Source of the DNA: Diogma glabrata
Taxonomy: Eukaryota > Arthropoda > Insecta > Diptera > Cylindrotomidae
Direction of reading: 5' to 3'
Length of the DNA: 64,000 nucleotides
NCBI GenBank assembly: GCA_963693315.1
Contig: OY856186.1
Coordinates: forward strand, 238,560,554 to 238,624,553
The notes under the pieces are model-generated. The model searched no databases. It saw nothing but the letters and a program-made list of their open reading frames with translations, and was not told the DNA's origin. Position numbers and translations under genes: made by a program. Of this stretch, positions 11,347 to 21,375 are shown piece after piece; positions within the stretch are counted from its first letter, which is position 1; each line of letters starts with the position of its first letter.

Positions 11347-12262
11347 AAATTTGGATAGGTGTGAATTAATATATTGCTCGTATATTTTAGACAGGACTGG
11401 GAGTAAGGCTATCGGTCTTTAATATGAAATATTACATTTCGTTCCTTTTTTGGGACAGGCTGGACATTGGCCAACTTCCAGCAGGATCGAAAAATACCAA
11501 ATTTATAGGATTTATAAAATATTTTGGTGAGAGTTGGTGCAAGTTCTTTGAAAATGTTTTTAGAATAACAGGAGGAATGTTGTCCAGACCGGAGGCTTTG
11601 TTATTGTTTAACCCCCTTAAAAGTTTTTTGACAATTTTGGGTTTGAAAAGGTTATTGTTTCATATTGACTTCTGAAGACTGGATTTGGGGAATTTCTTTC
11701 GGAGTTTCTAAAACTGTCGAATTTGAAGCAAAACGTTCCGCGAACGATGTAGCTTTCCTTGCAGGGTTAGTAACGATTGAGTCACCATCGTTGATAGGGG
11801 GGATGGAAAATTTAGTACCAGAATTTAAAGAATTAATGGCACTGTAAAAACTTTTGTCAGAAATTGACATACTCGAAAGTTTTGCCGCTTTCGCTCTGTC
11901 AATCTCTGCCTTTTCGCTTTCAATTATCTGGTTTGATATTTTGTTGGCCTTTAAATATTGGGATCGAATAACAGAATTTTTTTATGAATCCAAATATTAA
12001 ATAGTCTACGTTTGTTTCTAAGAGCCAATTTGGCTGCCTTCGAAAACAAATGTTTTTGTTGGGGTTCAGTTATTGAAAAGGGAACCAATTTGTTAATACC
12101 GAATTGAATGGTTTCAGTTAAGTTTTGAGCATAAACATTTACATCGTCAGTATAAAAACAATGACGATCAAAAGGGAAACCTTGAAAAAAACTTCGGAGA
12201 CCAATCGTGAACATTTTTGAAAAGTGAAATATTTTACGGGGTTTGGGAACTCTACTTTGTAG
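11347..12262 (-). pseudogene. LINE-A ORF2, linker and start of RT
   Basis: Minus-strand pieces in order are a linker (11951-12262, with SRVPKPRKIFHFSK and KLALRNKRRLF), a segment with KSFYSAINSLNSG and ARKATSFAERFASNSTV (11652-11870), then ANVQPVPKK and PIALLPVLSKIYEQYINSHL (about 11345-11480). Frameshifts and a stop separate the pieces. The 12262 boundary is the hAT insertion point, where the 8-bp duplication begins. The 11347 end joins LINE-B. Confidence 0.82.
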
Positions 12263-12410
12263 CAGTGGCGGATTATCATACAAGTTTTAAGGCAACCGCA
12301 CCAGGGCCCCGCGATTCAGGGGCCCCAAGCATAAGCAAAAAAGAAACTAAAACCAGACAAGTTTGAAATATATTTATCATTAAAATTACATTTTTTCTGT
12401 ATTTAAGTGT

Positions 12411-13376
12411 TTATAATTTCATCGAATTTAATTCGTCCAAAATTTCATTGTCAATAGAAAGAATGGATAAATCGTTCAGACGATCATTACTCATAGTATT
12501 ACGCAAATAACTTTTGATTAACTTCAGTTTTGAAAATGATCGTTCGCCTATAACATTATCGACAAACATGCATAAAAACATTCGTAATAAAATATCGATA
12601 TTCGGAAAAGTGGGGGAAAGATTATTATTGAACATTGTTTTGTACATCGATTCATAATTTAAATTATCAAATGTGAAATAATTTTTGGCAAATTGACATT
12701 CGTCAATCAATTGATTTGCATTGAGATCTTTTGGGTATTTTGCGGTTATTGCTTTGCAAGAATTAGCAATCTCTTCATCATTCATCAAATTTAAATGTAT
12801 TAAAAATGAGTACTGGCTATCTAGATCTTCATAATCTTTAGCACGCTCTCTCAGATTGAAAAGAAAAACCTTTATAATTGGCTTGAACAACGATTTTTCA
12901 AGGTGGTCTTTTTGTTCCTCTAGACAAAGTGTTTGTGACGTTGAGCAAGTTTGAATATTATTTGCGGTTTGAATATTAGATGAAACAGAATTTAAAAGCT
13001 GACAGGCATCATCAAAAATTTTGTTGTAATCTTTATTTTCCAAATCTGTAACTATTGAATCAAACAGTTTTTTGTCACCGAGACAGTTAAATTAGATTTT
13101 TGTAATGCTCGATTCACAAAATTAAACTTGGTTAGTACACTTTTCCAGAGGACAAGCATCAAAATATTTTCGAATTGACATAGTTTTTTTTATCAAACCT
13201 GTTACCACCGCTTTGTTATCATCACTGAAGCTTTCCTCATGTAGGAAAGATTTTAAAACATGCAACACTTTTAAATAACAAGAATGTAAAACGTGAACTA
13301 ATTCGTATCTAGCTGACCATCTCGTTCCAGTTGCTCTCTTTAACATGTATTCGCTATTTTCGGTTAATAATAAGTG
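12411..13376 (-). pseudogene. hAT transposase, C-terminal part
   Basis: The 210-codon stretch 12411-13043 ends in the hAT dimerisation domain: LLRMFLCMFVDNVIGERSFS followed by KLKLIKSYLRNTMSNDRLN and LSILSIDNE. That is the canonical ERSFSKLKLIKSxLRxTM signature. An adjacent piece in another frame (13122-13376) carries RATGTRWSARYE, another conserved hAT block. A frameshift lies near 13050-13120. Upstream the gene is interrupted by the LINE-A fragment that begins near 13377. The transposase class is the TTF-finger/DUF4371 type that includes vertebrate ZMYM1-like genes. Confidence 0.88.
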
Positions 13377-13648
13377 AAATGGTAAAGATCCCGCGCTGTC
13401 ATACTGGCAGATCGCAGAGAGACTTTTTTGTCCGAACTGCGTACAAATGGAATAGTTTGCCGGAACACTTAGTCTCAGGTGGCTTCCACCCACAGATGTT
13501 TAAAAAAAGCGTTAATCTACACCTCAGAACGCCAGTTGTTGTGGGACCCAGGTCTAGACCTAGGTCTTAAAAGGTATTTATGTGTTGTTGTGACACATAT
13601 TCTAAACCCTATTACACAACACATTTTATTAAAAAAAAAAAAAAAAAA
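13377..13648 (+). mobile_element. LINE-A 3'-end fragment inserted in the hAT transposase
   Basis: This is a plus-strand, 5'-truncated LINE-A copy of about 270 bp. It encodes the C-terminal motif RDFFVRTAYKWNSLPE, nearly identical to RDFFVRTSYKWNALPE in the host LINE-A, then the family 3' UTR and a long poly-A (about 13631-13650). It separates the transposase blocks at 13376 and 13672. It must be younger than the hAT, which is itself younger than the surrounding LINE-A copy. Confidence 0.87.
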
Positions 13649-13659
13649 AATTGTTCTTG

Positions 13660-14758
13660 TAATCGATTCCATCAAAAAGGGGAATATACGAAAAATCCAT
13701 AAAGTTTTTCAACCATATCAAAAAACTTAGTTGCAGCAGTATTGCCAGAAACACTATATTTACCGACTAAATTTAATGAATGAGCAGAGCAAGGGACAAA
13801 AATTGCTGTTTTATTTGTTTGACGAATCAATCTTTGTAGACCACCATAAATACCTGCCATATTGTAAGCGTTGTCATATGACTGGCCTCTACAATTATCA
13901 ATGTTTATTTCGTTTTCAATGTGGAATTTCATAATGATGTCAAAAAGATAATTCGATGTATGACCTTCGATTTCAATAAATGAAATAAATCGTTTACAAA
14001 TGGTATTACTTTTAACATATCGAACACAAAAAGACAACTGGTCTGTATGGCTCACATCCTGAGTGGAATCGACACTAAACGAATAATATCGAGATTCTAT
14101 AATTTCCGAAACAATTTAATTTTTAACATGTTTTGCCATGATAGAGATGAATTCTTCACAAATTGAGCTTGAAAGATACAATACTTTTCCTAAAAATATT
14201 CCGAATAATAAAAAAAAATCATTTGTCAATGTTACATGAAAAGAGTGTACCTTTTCCTTTAGTGCCAAAACGAGAAATATGTTCTTGTAAAAAGGGATCA
14301 AATTTAGCCGATAATTCAAGTGATCCAAGAAAGTTTCCATTGTGTTTTGATCCTAAAATTTCATCGTGACCAAGCAAGACAAAAGCAAGTCCTCGGGATG
14401 CAATATTAGTTGTATTATTAAAAGATTTCTCGAAAGTAAGTTCATTTTTGATACGCATTTTATATGTAAAATTATTGGTCATGTGATATACTTAGACTCT
14501 TCATGCTTTGAAATGTGATGAATTATTCCAATTATTGAATCTTTTTAATGAAAATGCTTGCGATTTTCCATTTAAATCACCAAATAAACGGCATACTAAA
14601 CAAAAAACTTGTTCGGCTGACGGTGAATAGATTAGCCAATCTCGTTTAATTTTTGTTGCATTTGTGAGTTTTCTATAAAAATGAAACTCAGTGAATTTTC
14701 GACCATATTTTCTAGCATTTTTCATTGCATCTATGTTTTGACACGCAAAGGCACCCAA
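13660..14758 (-). pseudogene. hAT transposase, N-terminal and central part (TTF zinc finger, DUF4371)
   Basis: Three minus-strand pieces are in order. 14501-14758 has a TTF-type finger (DWLIYSPSAEQVFCLVCRLF with its Cys residues). 14219-14482 has GNFLGSLELSAKFDPFLQEH, a DUF4371 hallmark. 13672-14055 has DNCRGQSYDNAYNMAG and CSAHSLNLVGK, the conserved region around the catalytic core. Frameshifts and a stop near 14110 break it. The protein would cut and join the CAGTGGCGG ends but cannot be made from this copy. Confidence 0.87.
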
Positions 14759-14759
14759 G

Positions 14760-15590
14760 AAACTAACTTTATTATAGTACTTTATTGTTGAGATGTTTAA
14801 TGAACTAGTTTATTTTCGATCAAAAGTTTACAATGCGAGCGAGCAATGAGCATTGCAAATTTGTGAGAAAATAAAATTCATTAAACACGAAAGCAATACG
14901 ACGTTTTACTCTTCCGACAGAGAACATGTTTTAATTTAAAAATAAAATTCATTGATAAAATAAATAAAACGAATGAAGAGGACATCTTTATAGTAAATGA
15001 GGACAAAGGACCTTGCTCCAAAGGAGGACAGTCCTACCGAAAAGAGGACACAAAATAATCTATGGGCTGATCACTATACAAAACTAATCGATCAAATTTC
15101 AAAGGTATCGATCCAGTACTTAAGGAGATTACCTATTTTGAACAAACGAACATTTACATTTTTATTTATATAGAAGAAGATAGAAGAAGATAGATAGAAG
15201 AATATTTATTGAAATTCTATTAAAAGTTTATTGCAACACTAATCTTTATAAAATTGTTTGTGTGTTTTTTTACTGAAAATAATAATTAAAACTATTCTTT
15301 TTACTAATTGAAATAAAATAAATCTGACTAAAGTCTAGTTTAAATATTTTGTTTATATTTATTTCAATAACTTTTCTAAAAAAAGTGTTTTAGTTATTCT
15401 ATTTTCTAGAGTATCGGTACTACACCGGTAACGTGAGAAACTTTGTCAGTATTGGCAAAACGGAAATTTTGGAAGCGCTACTCTCGATGTAAATATGTTA
15501 TTGATTACATTCATTTTGAAAAGTTATCGTTCAGCTGGGAACGGTAACGGTAACAGTATTGACATCGAGCCTAATTTCATAGAAATAACA
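14760..15590. other. Non-coding interior of the hAT element
   Basis: AT-rich, with short AGAAGATAG repeats near 15175-15205 and no coding signal. It lies between the two transposase relics. Confidence 0.45.
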
Positions 15591-15599
15591 AAAATAATC

Positions 15600-16190
15600 A
15601 AAAATCTTTGCAAACAATCTTTACAACAATCGAATCAACGCTTGAAAACCGCCACTAATTCCGGCCATATTGTTTGCGTTGTCATATGACTGTCTCTGCA
15701 ATTTTGTATGTCAATTTTGTTTTCTTCGAGGAATTTTTAAACGATGCCAAAAAGATACTCTTATGTTTGACCCTCAATTGGAATAAAAGCAACTAATCGT
15801 TCATTGATGTTACCATCTTTTACATATCGAATGCAAAAAGCCAATTAATCCGAATGACTTACATCCAGAGTGGAGTCAACACTAATCGAATAATAAACTG
15901 CGTCAATGACGTCGGCTGCAATACGATTTTTGATTTCTTGCCCCATGGTGGTAATAAATTCGTCACATATTGTGCTTGAGAGGTACGACGTTCTTCATAA
16001 AAATATCCCAATAACAATCACTTTTATCATTTCATTAAGTTTGCTTCAGATGTCGCATACCTTTTCCTTTGTTGCCGAATTTACCACTATGCTCTTTTAA
16101 GAAAAGATCAAATTTAGCCAAAAGTTCAAGAGCTCCAAGAAAGTTGCCATTGTGATTCGAGCCCAGAGTTTCATCACTCTCGGAAGTTCG
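15600..16190 (-). pseudogene. Second, diverged hAT transposase relic inside the hAT span
   Basis: This stretch is clearly similar at the DNA level to 13840-14370 in the same order and orientation. Shared blocks include GCGTTGTCATATGACTG, the part equivalent to DNCRGQSYDNA, and GATCAAATTTAGCC near the AKFDP motif. It has many stops and indels. It is either the remnant of an older related element into which, or beside which, the better copy jumped, or an internal duplication. Only one pair of hAT ends is visible for both. Confidence 0.75.
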
Positions 16191-16673
16191 GAATTAAAAC
16201 TTTTGTTTTTAATTTATTTTCTTTATAAATTATATATCTTTATTTAAAATATTCGAATAGATTATTGCTTTTAGATTGCAAAATAGAGAAATCGAAAATT
16301 TTATTTGCAATTATTTATTTGAGAATCTGAGAAAACAATGGAACCCATAGTTAAAAACTGCTGCAAGAGTATCGTTTGAACTAGAGAATCAATTCATGAT
16401 ACACATTGTATATACTCTATTTCAGAGATTTTTTAAGGGCGTAATTATTATCGTTTTTCGCAGTTCTGATTTCAGACATGCAGTTTTAAATCATCAAAAA
16501 ATCAGTTCTGTTTTTTAGCCATCAAAAATGAGTTTTTGAAAATACTTTAATTTACTAGGGTTTTTTTGAAGCTGATGACCGTTTTATTTAGTAATCAATT
16601 TTGGAAAATGAGGATAAAGGGCCCCCAAAAATTTACCCGCACCAGGGCCCCCTGAACTCTTAATCCGCCACTG

Positions 16674-17275
16674 CTTTGTAGTAAATCAGTTTTGATAACT
16701 GATTTGATTAGATAATGGTCAGAATTTCCAATACTACCCTTATCGACATCAACACTCGTAATATCTGGCATAGATGTGAGATAGAGGTCTAGGAGAAAAC
16801 TATTGTCACCGCCATTACGAGGAGTGAAAGTTGGGTTTTTTACAATCTGCGTCAGGTCGTGCGATGCGCCAAGTATTTCTGCCTGCCTTCCATTGTGGTC
16901 GTCGTCGTTCGTTTTGGAGAATTCTAACCACGATTTGTTGTGGACGTTGAAGTCACCGGTAACGATAACCTCACAATTTTGAAATTGTGCTCTAATTTCG
17001 TCCACAACGTTAGTCACGTCATTAAAAAAATTGGGACTATGTTTGTTTGGGGACCGGTATAGAGCTATTGTGAAAAAAGAGATTTCAGGTAGACAAACCT
17101 TTAATACTACTGTGTTGTAGCCATCACCACGTAGTTCAAAATTTGTAAAGCGTTTATACGCAACACTCTCATGAATGTACGCACATACACCTTGATGAAG
17201 CTTAAAAGCTGATTCAAGCCTATATTTGGGATTTAGTGTTACGTCATTAGGATAGTTTTCTACTAAAAGGGGAGA
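16674..17275 (-). pseudogene. LINE-A ORF2, APE-type endonuclease (N-terminus missing)
   Basis: The endonuclease nicks target DNA to prime reverse transcription. Visible on the minus strand are LHQGVCAYIHESV, ALYRSPNKHSPNFF, the catalytic block VIVTGDFNVHN (about 16930-16960), DLYLTS and the C-terminal GNSDHYLI. The first 60-70 residues of a normal endonuclease are missing beyond about 17275, so the copy is 5'-truncated. The domain ends at the hAT junction (16674-16681 is the target duplicate). Confidence 0.87.
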
Positions 17276-17369
17276 AAATGTTAATAATCAACCATATAAA
17301 AAACAATAAAACTTTTCTGTATGTTTGCTTTTGATAAAAACAGATAAAAAATTTTTTGATTTCTCATTT

Positions 17370-18200
17370 GCATGTTTTAGATAAGTGTACACGTACAACG
17401 TGTGTTTTGCGATTATCTCTCCCCTAAAATTTGAGGTGCTTTTAAAACTAACATATCCACACAAGATGGCGGGTTAAAAAATAAATAGAGTTGTGTTCGT
17501 TTTTTTAAAGACGTACGATGTAAAGCCTTTGAGAACATACACTTTTTTATCGAGATGAATGGGCTTCATTTAAGTATTCGTTAAAAATGTATTTTGGAAT
17601 TTTACACCTCACCATTTTTGTATAATTTTGAAAAATGCCGTTTTCTCTATGTTTTATTGCCCCGATTAACTCCAACTTTAATCCATCGAAAATCTTAAAA
17701 TATATTTGGAATGATAGAAAAATTAGTAGGTTATTAATGAAAAATATAGAAAAGTGGCAAATACTCATAACTAAAAATCATCATTTAAAACCTGGCCAAG
17801 TGGGGTGTAATTTGAAAGAGCACTTGATTTTAGAAACAATGCCATTTTTGTAGAGTTTTGCAATGCATAGTTTTTGAATTATTATCAAAAAAGTGACACA
17901 AAAAGTTGGTGCCCCCCTTGAATTTCGAGCTTAATTGACAGAAAAATTTGAAAAATCCACAGAGACAGGAAGTTTGATAAACACTGAACGAAAATTATAG
18001 CGAAGTCTCAAATAATTATATTTTGCGCTTTTAAGGGATTGGGGTGGGAAAAGGTGAAAAAAAACTTTTTCGACCAAAACGAGTAGGGTATCATTTGAAA
18101 GAGCAGATAATTTAAGTAATATTGCAATTTTTTTAGAACCTTGCGATGCACAGTTTTTTAGTTATTGCCAAAAAAGTGCAAATTTCAGACCAAACAGACT
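17370..18200. repeat. About 0.9 kb direct repeat, unit 1
   Basis: This is non-coding sequence repeated, diverged and with indels, at 18285-19165. Landmarks are ACAAGATGGCGGGTTAAAAA (17461 and about 18374), TTTGGAATGATA, AGTAGGTTATTAATGAAAAA, CATTTGAAAGAGCA-type blocks and TTTCGAGCTTAATT. Offsets between units drift from about 913 to 966 bp. Within each unit a motif like GGGTGTCATTTGAAAGAGC recurs about twice (17810, 18090, 18770, 19055). Confidence 0.85.
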
Positions 18201-18284
18201 TCCTCTTCTGTTCAAAATAAAATTCAATGTATGCTAATTTTTAGGGTTTAGTTTTTTATACGGAACACTATTGGTGAGAGTACA

Positions 18285-19165
18285 ACGTGTTTTTCACATT
18301 ATTTTGATTATCTCGTGAACCATTAATCCGATGAACCTAAAATTTGAGGTGCTTATAAAACTAATCTATCCGCACAAGATGGCGGGTTAAAAAATAAATA
18401 AAATTGTGTTCGTTTGTTTTAAAGAGGTACGATGTAAAGCCTTTGAAAACATACATTTTTTTATCGAGACGAAAAGGGTATCATATAAAAGGGCTTCATT
18501 TCAGCATTATTTAAAAGTATATTTTGGAATTTTACACATCACCATTTTTTGAATATTTTTTTTTCAAAAAATGACGTTTTTTCGATGTTTTATTGTCCCA
18601 ATTAACTCCGATCTTACTTCATCGAAAATCTTGAAATATATTTGGAATGATAAAAAAATGAGTAGGTTATTAATGAAAAATATAGAAAAGTGGCAGATAC
18701 TCATAACTATATTTATTAAAGGGGTGGGAATGTTAAGGGGAACAAACATCATTTAAAACCAGGTCATGTGGTGTGTCATTTGAAAGAGCACTTGATTTTA
18801 GAATTATTGCCATATTTTTAGAATTTTGCAATGCGTGGTTTTTGAATTATTACCAATAAAGTGACACAAGAAGTTGGTCCCTCCTTGCATTTCGAGCTTA
18901 ATTAACAGAAAAATTTGAAAAAATTCACAGAGACACGAAGTTTGATAAACTCTGAACGAAAATTATAGCAAATTCTCAAATAATTATATTTTGTGCTTTT
19001 AAGGGATTAAGGTGGGGAAGGGTAAAAAAAAACTTTTTTGGACCCAAACGAGTGGGGTGTCATTTGAAAGAGCACTTAATTTAAGAAATGTTGCAATATT
19101 TTTTAGAATTTTGCTATGCACAGTTTTTTAGTTATTGATAAAAAAAGTGCTATTTTAAGTGTATG
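18285..19165. repeat. About 0.9 kb direct repeat, unit 2
   Basis: Second copy of the unit at 17370-18200, in the same orientation and directly following it. It contains an extra block (about 18715-18750) absent from unit 1. The small open frames in both units are not conserved in a coding manner. Confidence 0.85.
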
Positions 19166-21370
19166 TATACCACCCTATATTACGACGCTGATTAAGAGAA
19201 CAAATATTCCCAATTTAAGCCATTAAAATACTGGTTAAATCTTTCTTTAGTTAACATAAACAGCTATGGATAAGATTTAACCTCAAGTAACATTTTTGAT
19301 CAATGTAGATGTGAGTGACATATTTACTATTAAACTACGATTCTACGATTAAACATTTATTCTGTTATGCGTCCAAAGTCTGGCGATATAAAGACTTTAC
19401 AACATAGCTTTATGTCATTTATTTTTGTTATTGTGTTCTTTTACATTCACGGAACCCTTGGCGAGCGAATTTTATTCGCACTTGTCCGACTGTTTTCTTT
19501 CTTCGGCTTATTTATCTCGTTATTACGAATTTGCGGTAACTTCTGTTTGATCGAATGCAAAAATCAATAAAACTTTCGACTCACATATATTTCGATCAAC
19601 ATTTTAACTTTTGCAACATTATATAATATTTATTCGATCGAATGTACAAAATAAACTAAACTTTTGGTTACTTTCAATATATTTCTATCACATTAATCCA
19701 AGAAAAAAAACTTAGTGTTCTTCCTTCACTTCAAACTCCTAACTCAAAAACTTAAAATCTCAAGGCACGAAATTTTTCTAACGTTTCTGATAGTGATTCC
19801 ACTATCATGAATGCACAGTATTCATTAAATCTCCTAGACTGTTTCAAAAAAATTGTGTAGCCATAAACGTACACCGACCGAGTTGCTGATCATTAAATCG
19901 AGATTGTTATAAAGATGTGATCTGAACAATATTTTTTCTCGATACTTTGGATATCAATAGTGATGTGCTAGTAGCTACTGCTGCTACACTGTTAACTTTG
20001 GCTGGTAATCATTAGAGCAAATTTGCTATTTTATATATAGTCTACTTGTTTGGATAAATCATTACCTTTCAACATCAAGAATTATCAATCATAGTTGTAC
20101 GAAATACTAATTTACTTGTTTTGCAAAATTTTAAACTTTTTACCTGCATCTCGTAAAATAATTATTTTGAAATCAAAACTGAAAGGGATTCACTCTATGT
20201 GGTCAATTGAATTGCTGTTAAAAGAAACAAAAAATGTTTATTGTTCGATTGATTGAAAATGAATTACAAATAAGATTTAAAATTGTTTTGTTTGTTTTGT
20301 TGTGGTTTTTTGATTGATGTTACATACGGGATACAAAAATGTAGTTACACTCAAAATATAAACAACTTTCATAGAAGCTATTATCAACCTGTTTAACTGT
20401 TTGAATACTGACTTCATCATCAGAATTATCATTTCAAAATCGTTTCTAAATAAATAAATATGTACGTATCACAACAACAAAATAAATAACAATACAGAGC
20501 ACACAAATCCGAGTTGAAATATGAAAATACAACATTGAAAGAAAAAAAAAATTGGCAACAAGAGGGATGAAATATTTTCTTTTTGTTCCACGAAATGTAT
20601 AATAAAACCCGATTGTTAAAATTAATAAAAAATAATACATTGAAAATGAAAATCCCCGGCTTCTTTGTACAACAGTAAAATAAAATATGAATATATCATG
20701 AAGAGAAGAGTTTTGTGTATTATGTAGCCACTTGAAATGAAACATAGGCATGAAGTGTATTCGTATATTATGAGAAGGATTTTCTACTTAGTTTGACTCA
20801 GTCTCCATCTCTCATTCTCGTTATAAAACTTTTTTTCTTGTATTTCAGAAAATTCTTTGCTGATTATTATTTGTAATATGGAAAAAATATTGTATAAAGA
20901 AATATCGTATTTGATATATTACATGTTTTTTTTTTATTTTGATGTTTTAAATTGTTGAATTTTAATGGGTGGTTAAGCAAAGTTAATGTGAAATTAAATT
21001 GATATTAATTTTTTATTTATGATATATTCATGAAAGGTTAACTAACGGGATCTAAATAATAGGAAGTCATTTTAACACATAAAAGTCACTTAAACGTCAC
21101 TTCACTTGTCACACGAACTCCTGTATCTCTATGTCTTAACAGAAAACTGATGTGATTGTATGTTATTTCTGAAGATAACGTTTACCCCTGTTTCTTCTTA
21201 TTTTGTATATATTCTTACAGAACTGTACGTAAACGCTCTAATAGCTTTTGCTACAGTAAGTAAAGTCGAATGGCAAACTAAAAGTAATATAAATATAAAA
21301 AAAATCATTTATTCGGTAGACCTCCAGACCTCCAGTCAACAATTGTAGAAAAACGTTTTACTTAAGCACT
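19166..21370. other. AT-rich DNA, no gene seen
   Basis: Only chance open frames of hydrophobic, low-complexity composition. No motif recognised. Confidence 0.5.
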
Positions 21371-21375
21371 AACTT

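Larger units (their letters stand above)
12263..16673 (-). mobile_element. hAT transposon with 8-bp target duplication, inserted in LINE-A
   Basis: The ends are CAGTGGCGGATTA at 12263 and its perfect complement ending at 16673. Next to them are GC-rich subterminal blocks (GCACCAGGGCCCC) present at both ends in inverted orientation. CTTTGTAG flanks both ends (12255-12262 and 16674-16681), the 8-bp duplication expected of hAT. Removing the element and one duplicate restores the LINE-A frame (LLQS joined to RVPKP). The interior holds a broken hAT transposase (12411-14758), a nested LINE-A fragment and a second, diverged transposase relic (15600-16190), all transposase parts on the minus strand. 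Confidence 0.92.
6474..17275 (-). mobile_element. LINE-A: 5'-truncated non-LTR retrotransposon, split by three insertions
   Basis: About 2.8 kb of LINE sequence is spread over 10.8 kb. Reading the minus strand: endonuclease (16682-17275), linker and start of reverse transcriptase (11347-12262), a few codons (about 9251-9265), then the RT core to the 3' end and poly-A (6480-7783). The order is collinear and the reading frame continues across the hAT and inverted-repeat insertions, so this was one element. It is dead (stop codons, frameshifts) and lacks the N-terminal part of the endonuclease. The RT (GLPQGSVLSP, FADD) is jockey-superfamily-like; I cannot fix the clade. The same 3' end occurs in further copies at 13377-13648, 24815-24912, 27530-27668, 44830-45605 and 52703-52845. 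Confidence 0.88.

Noticed and set aside
19367..19570. 67-codon hydrophobic frame
   Set aside because: Typical chance frame in T-rich DNA; no motif, no context.
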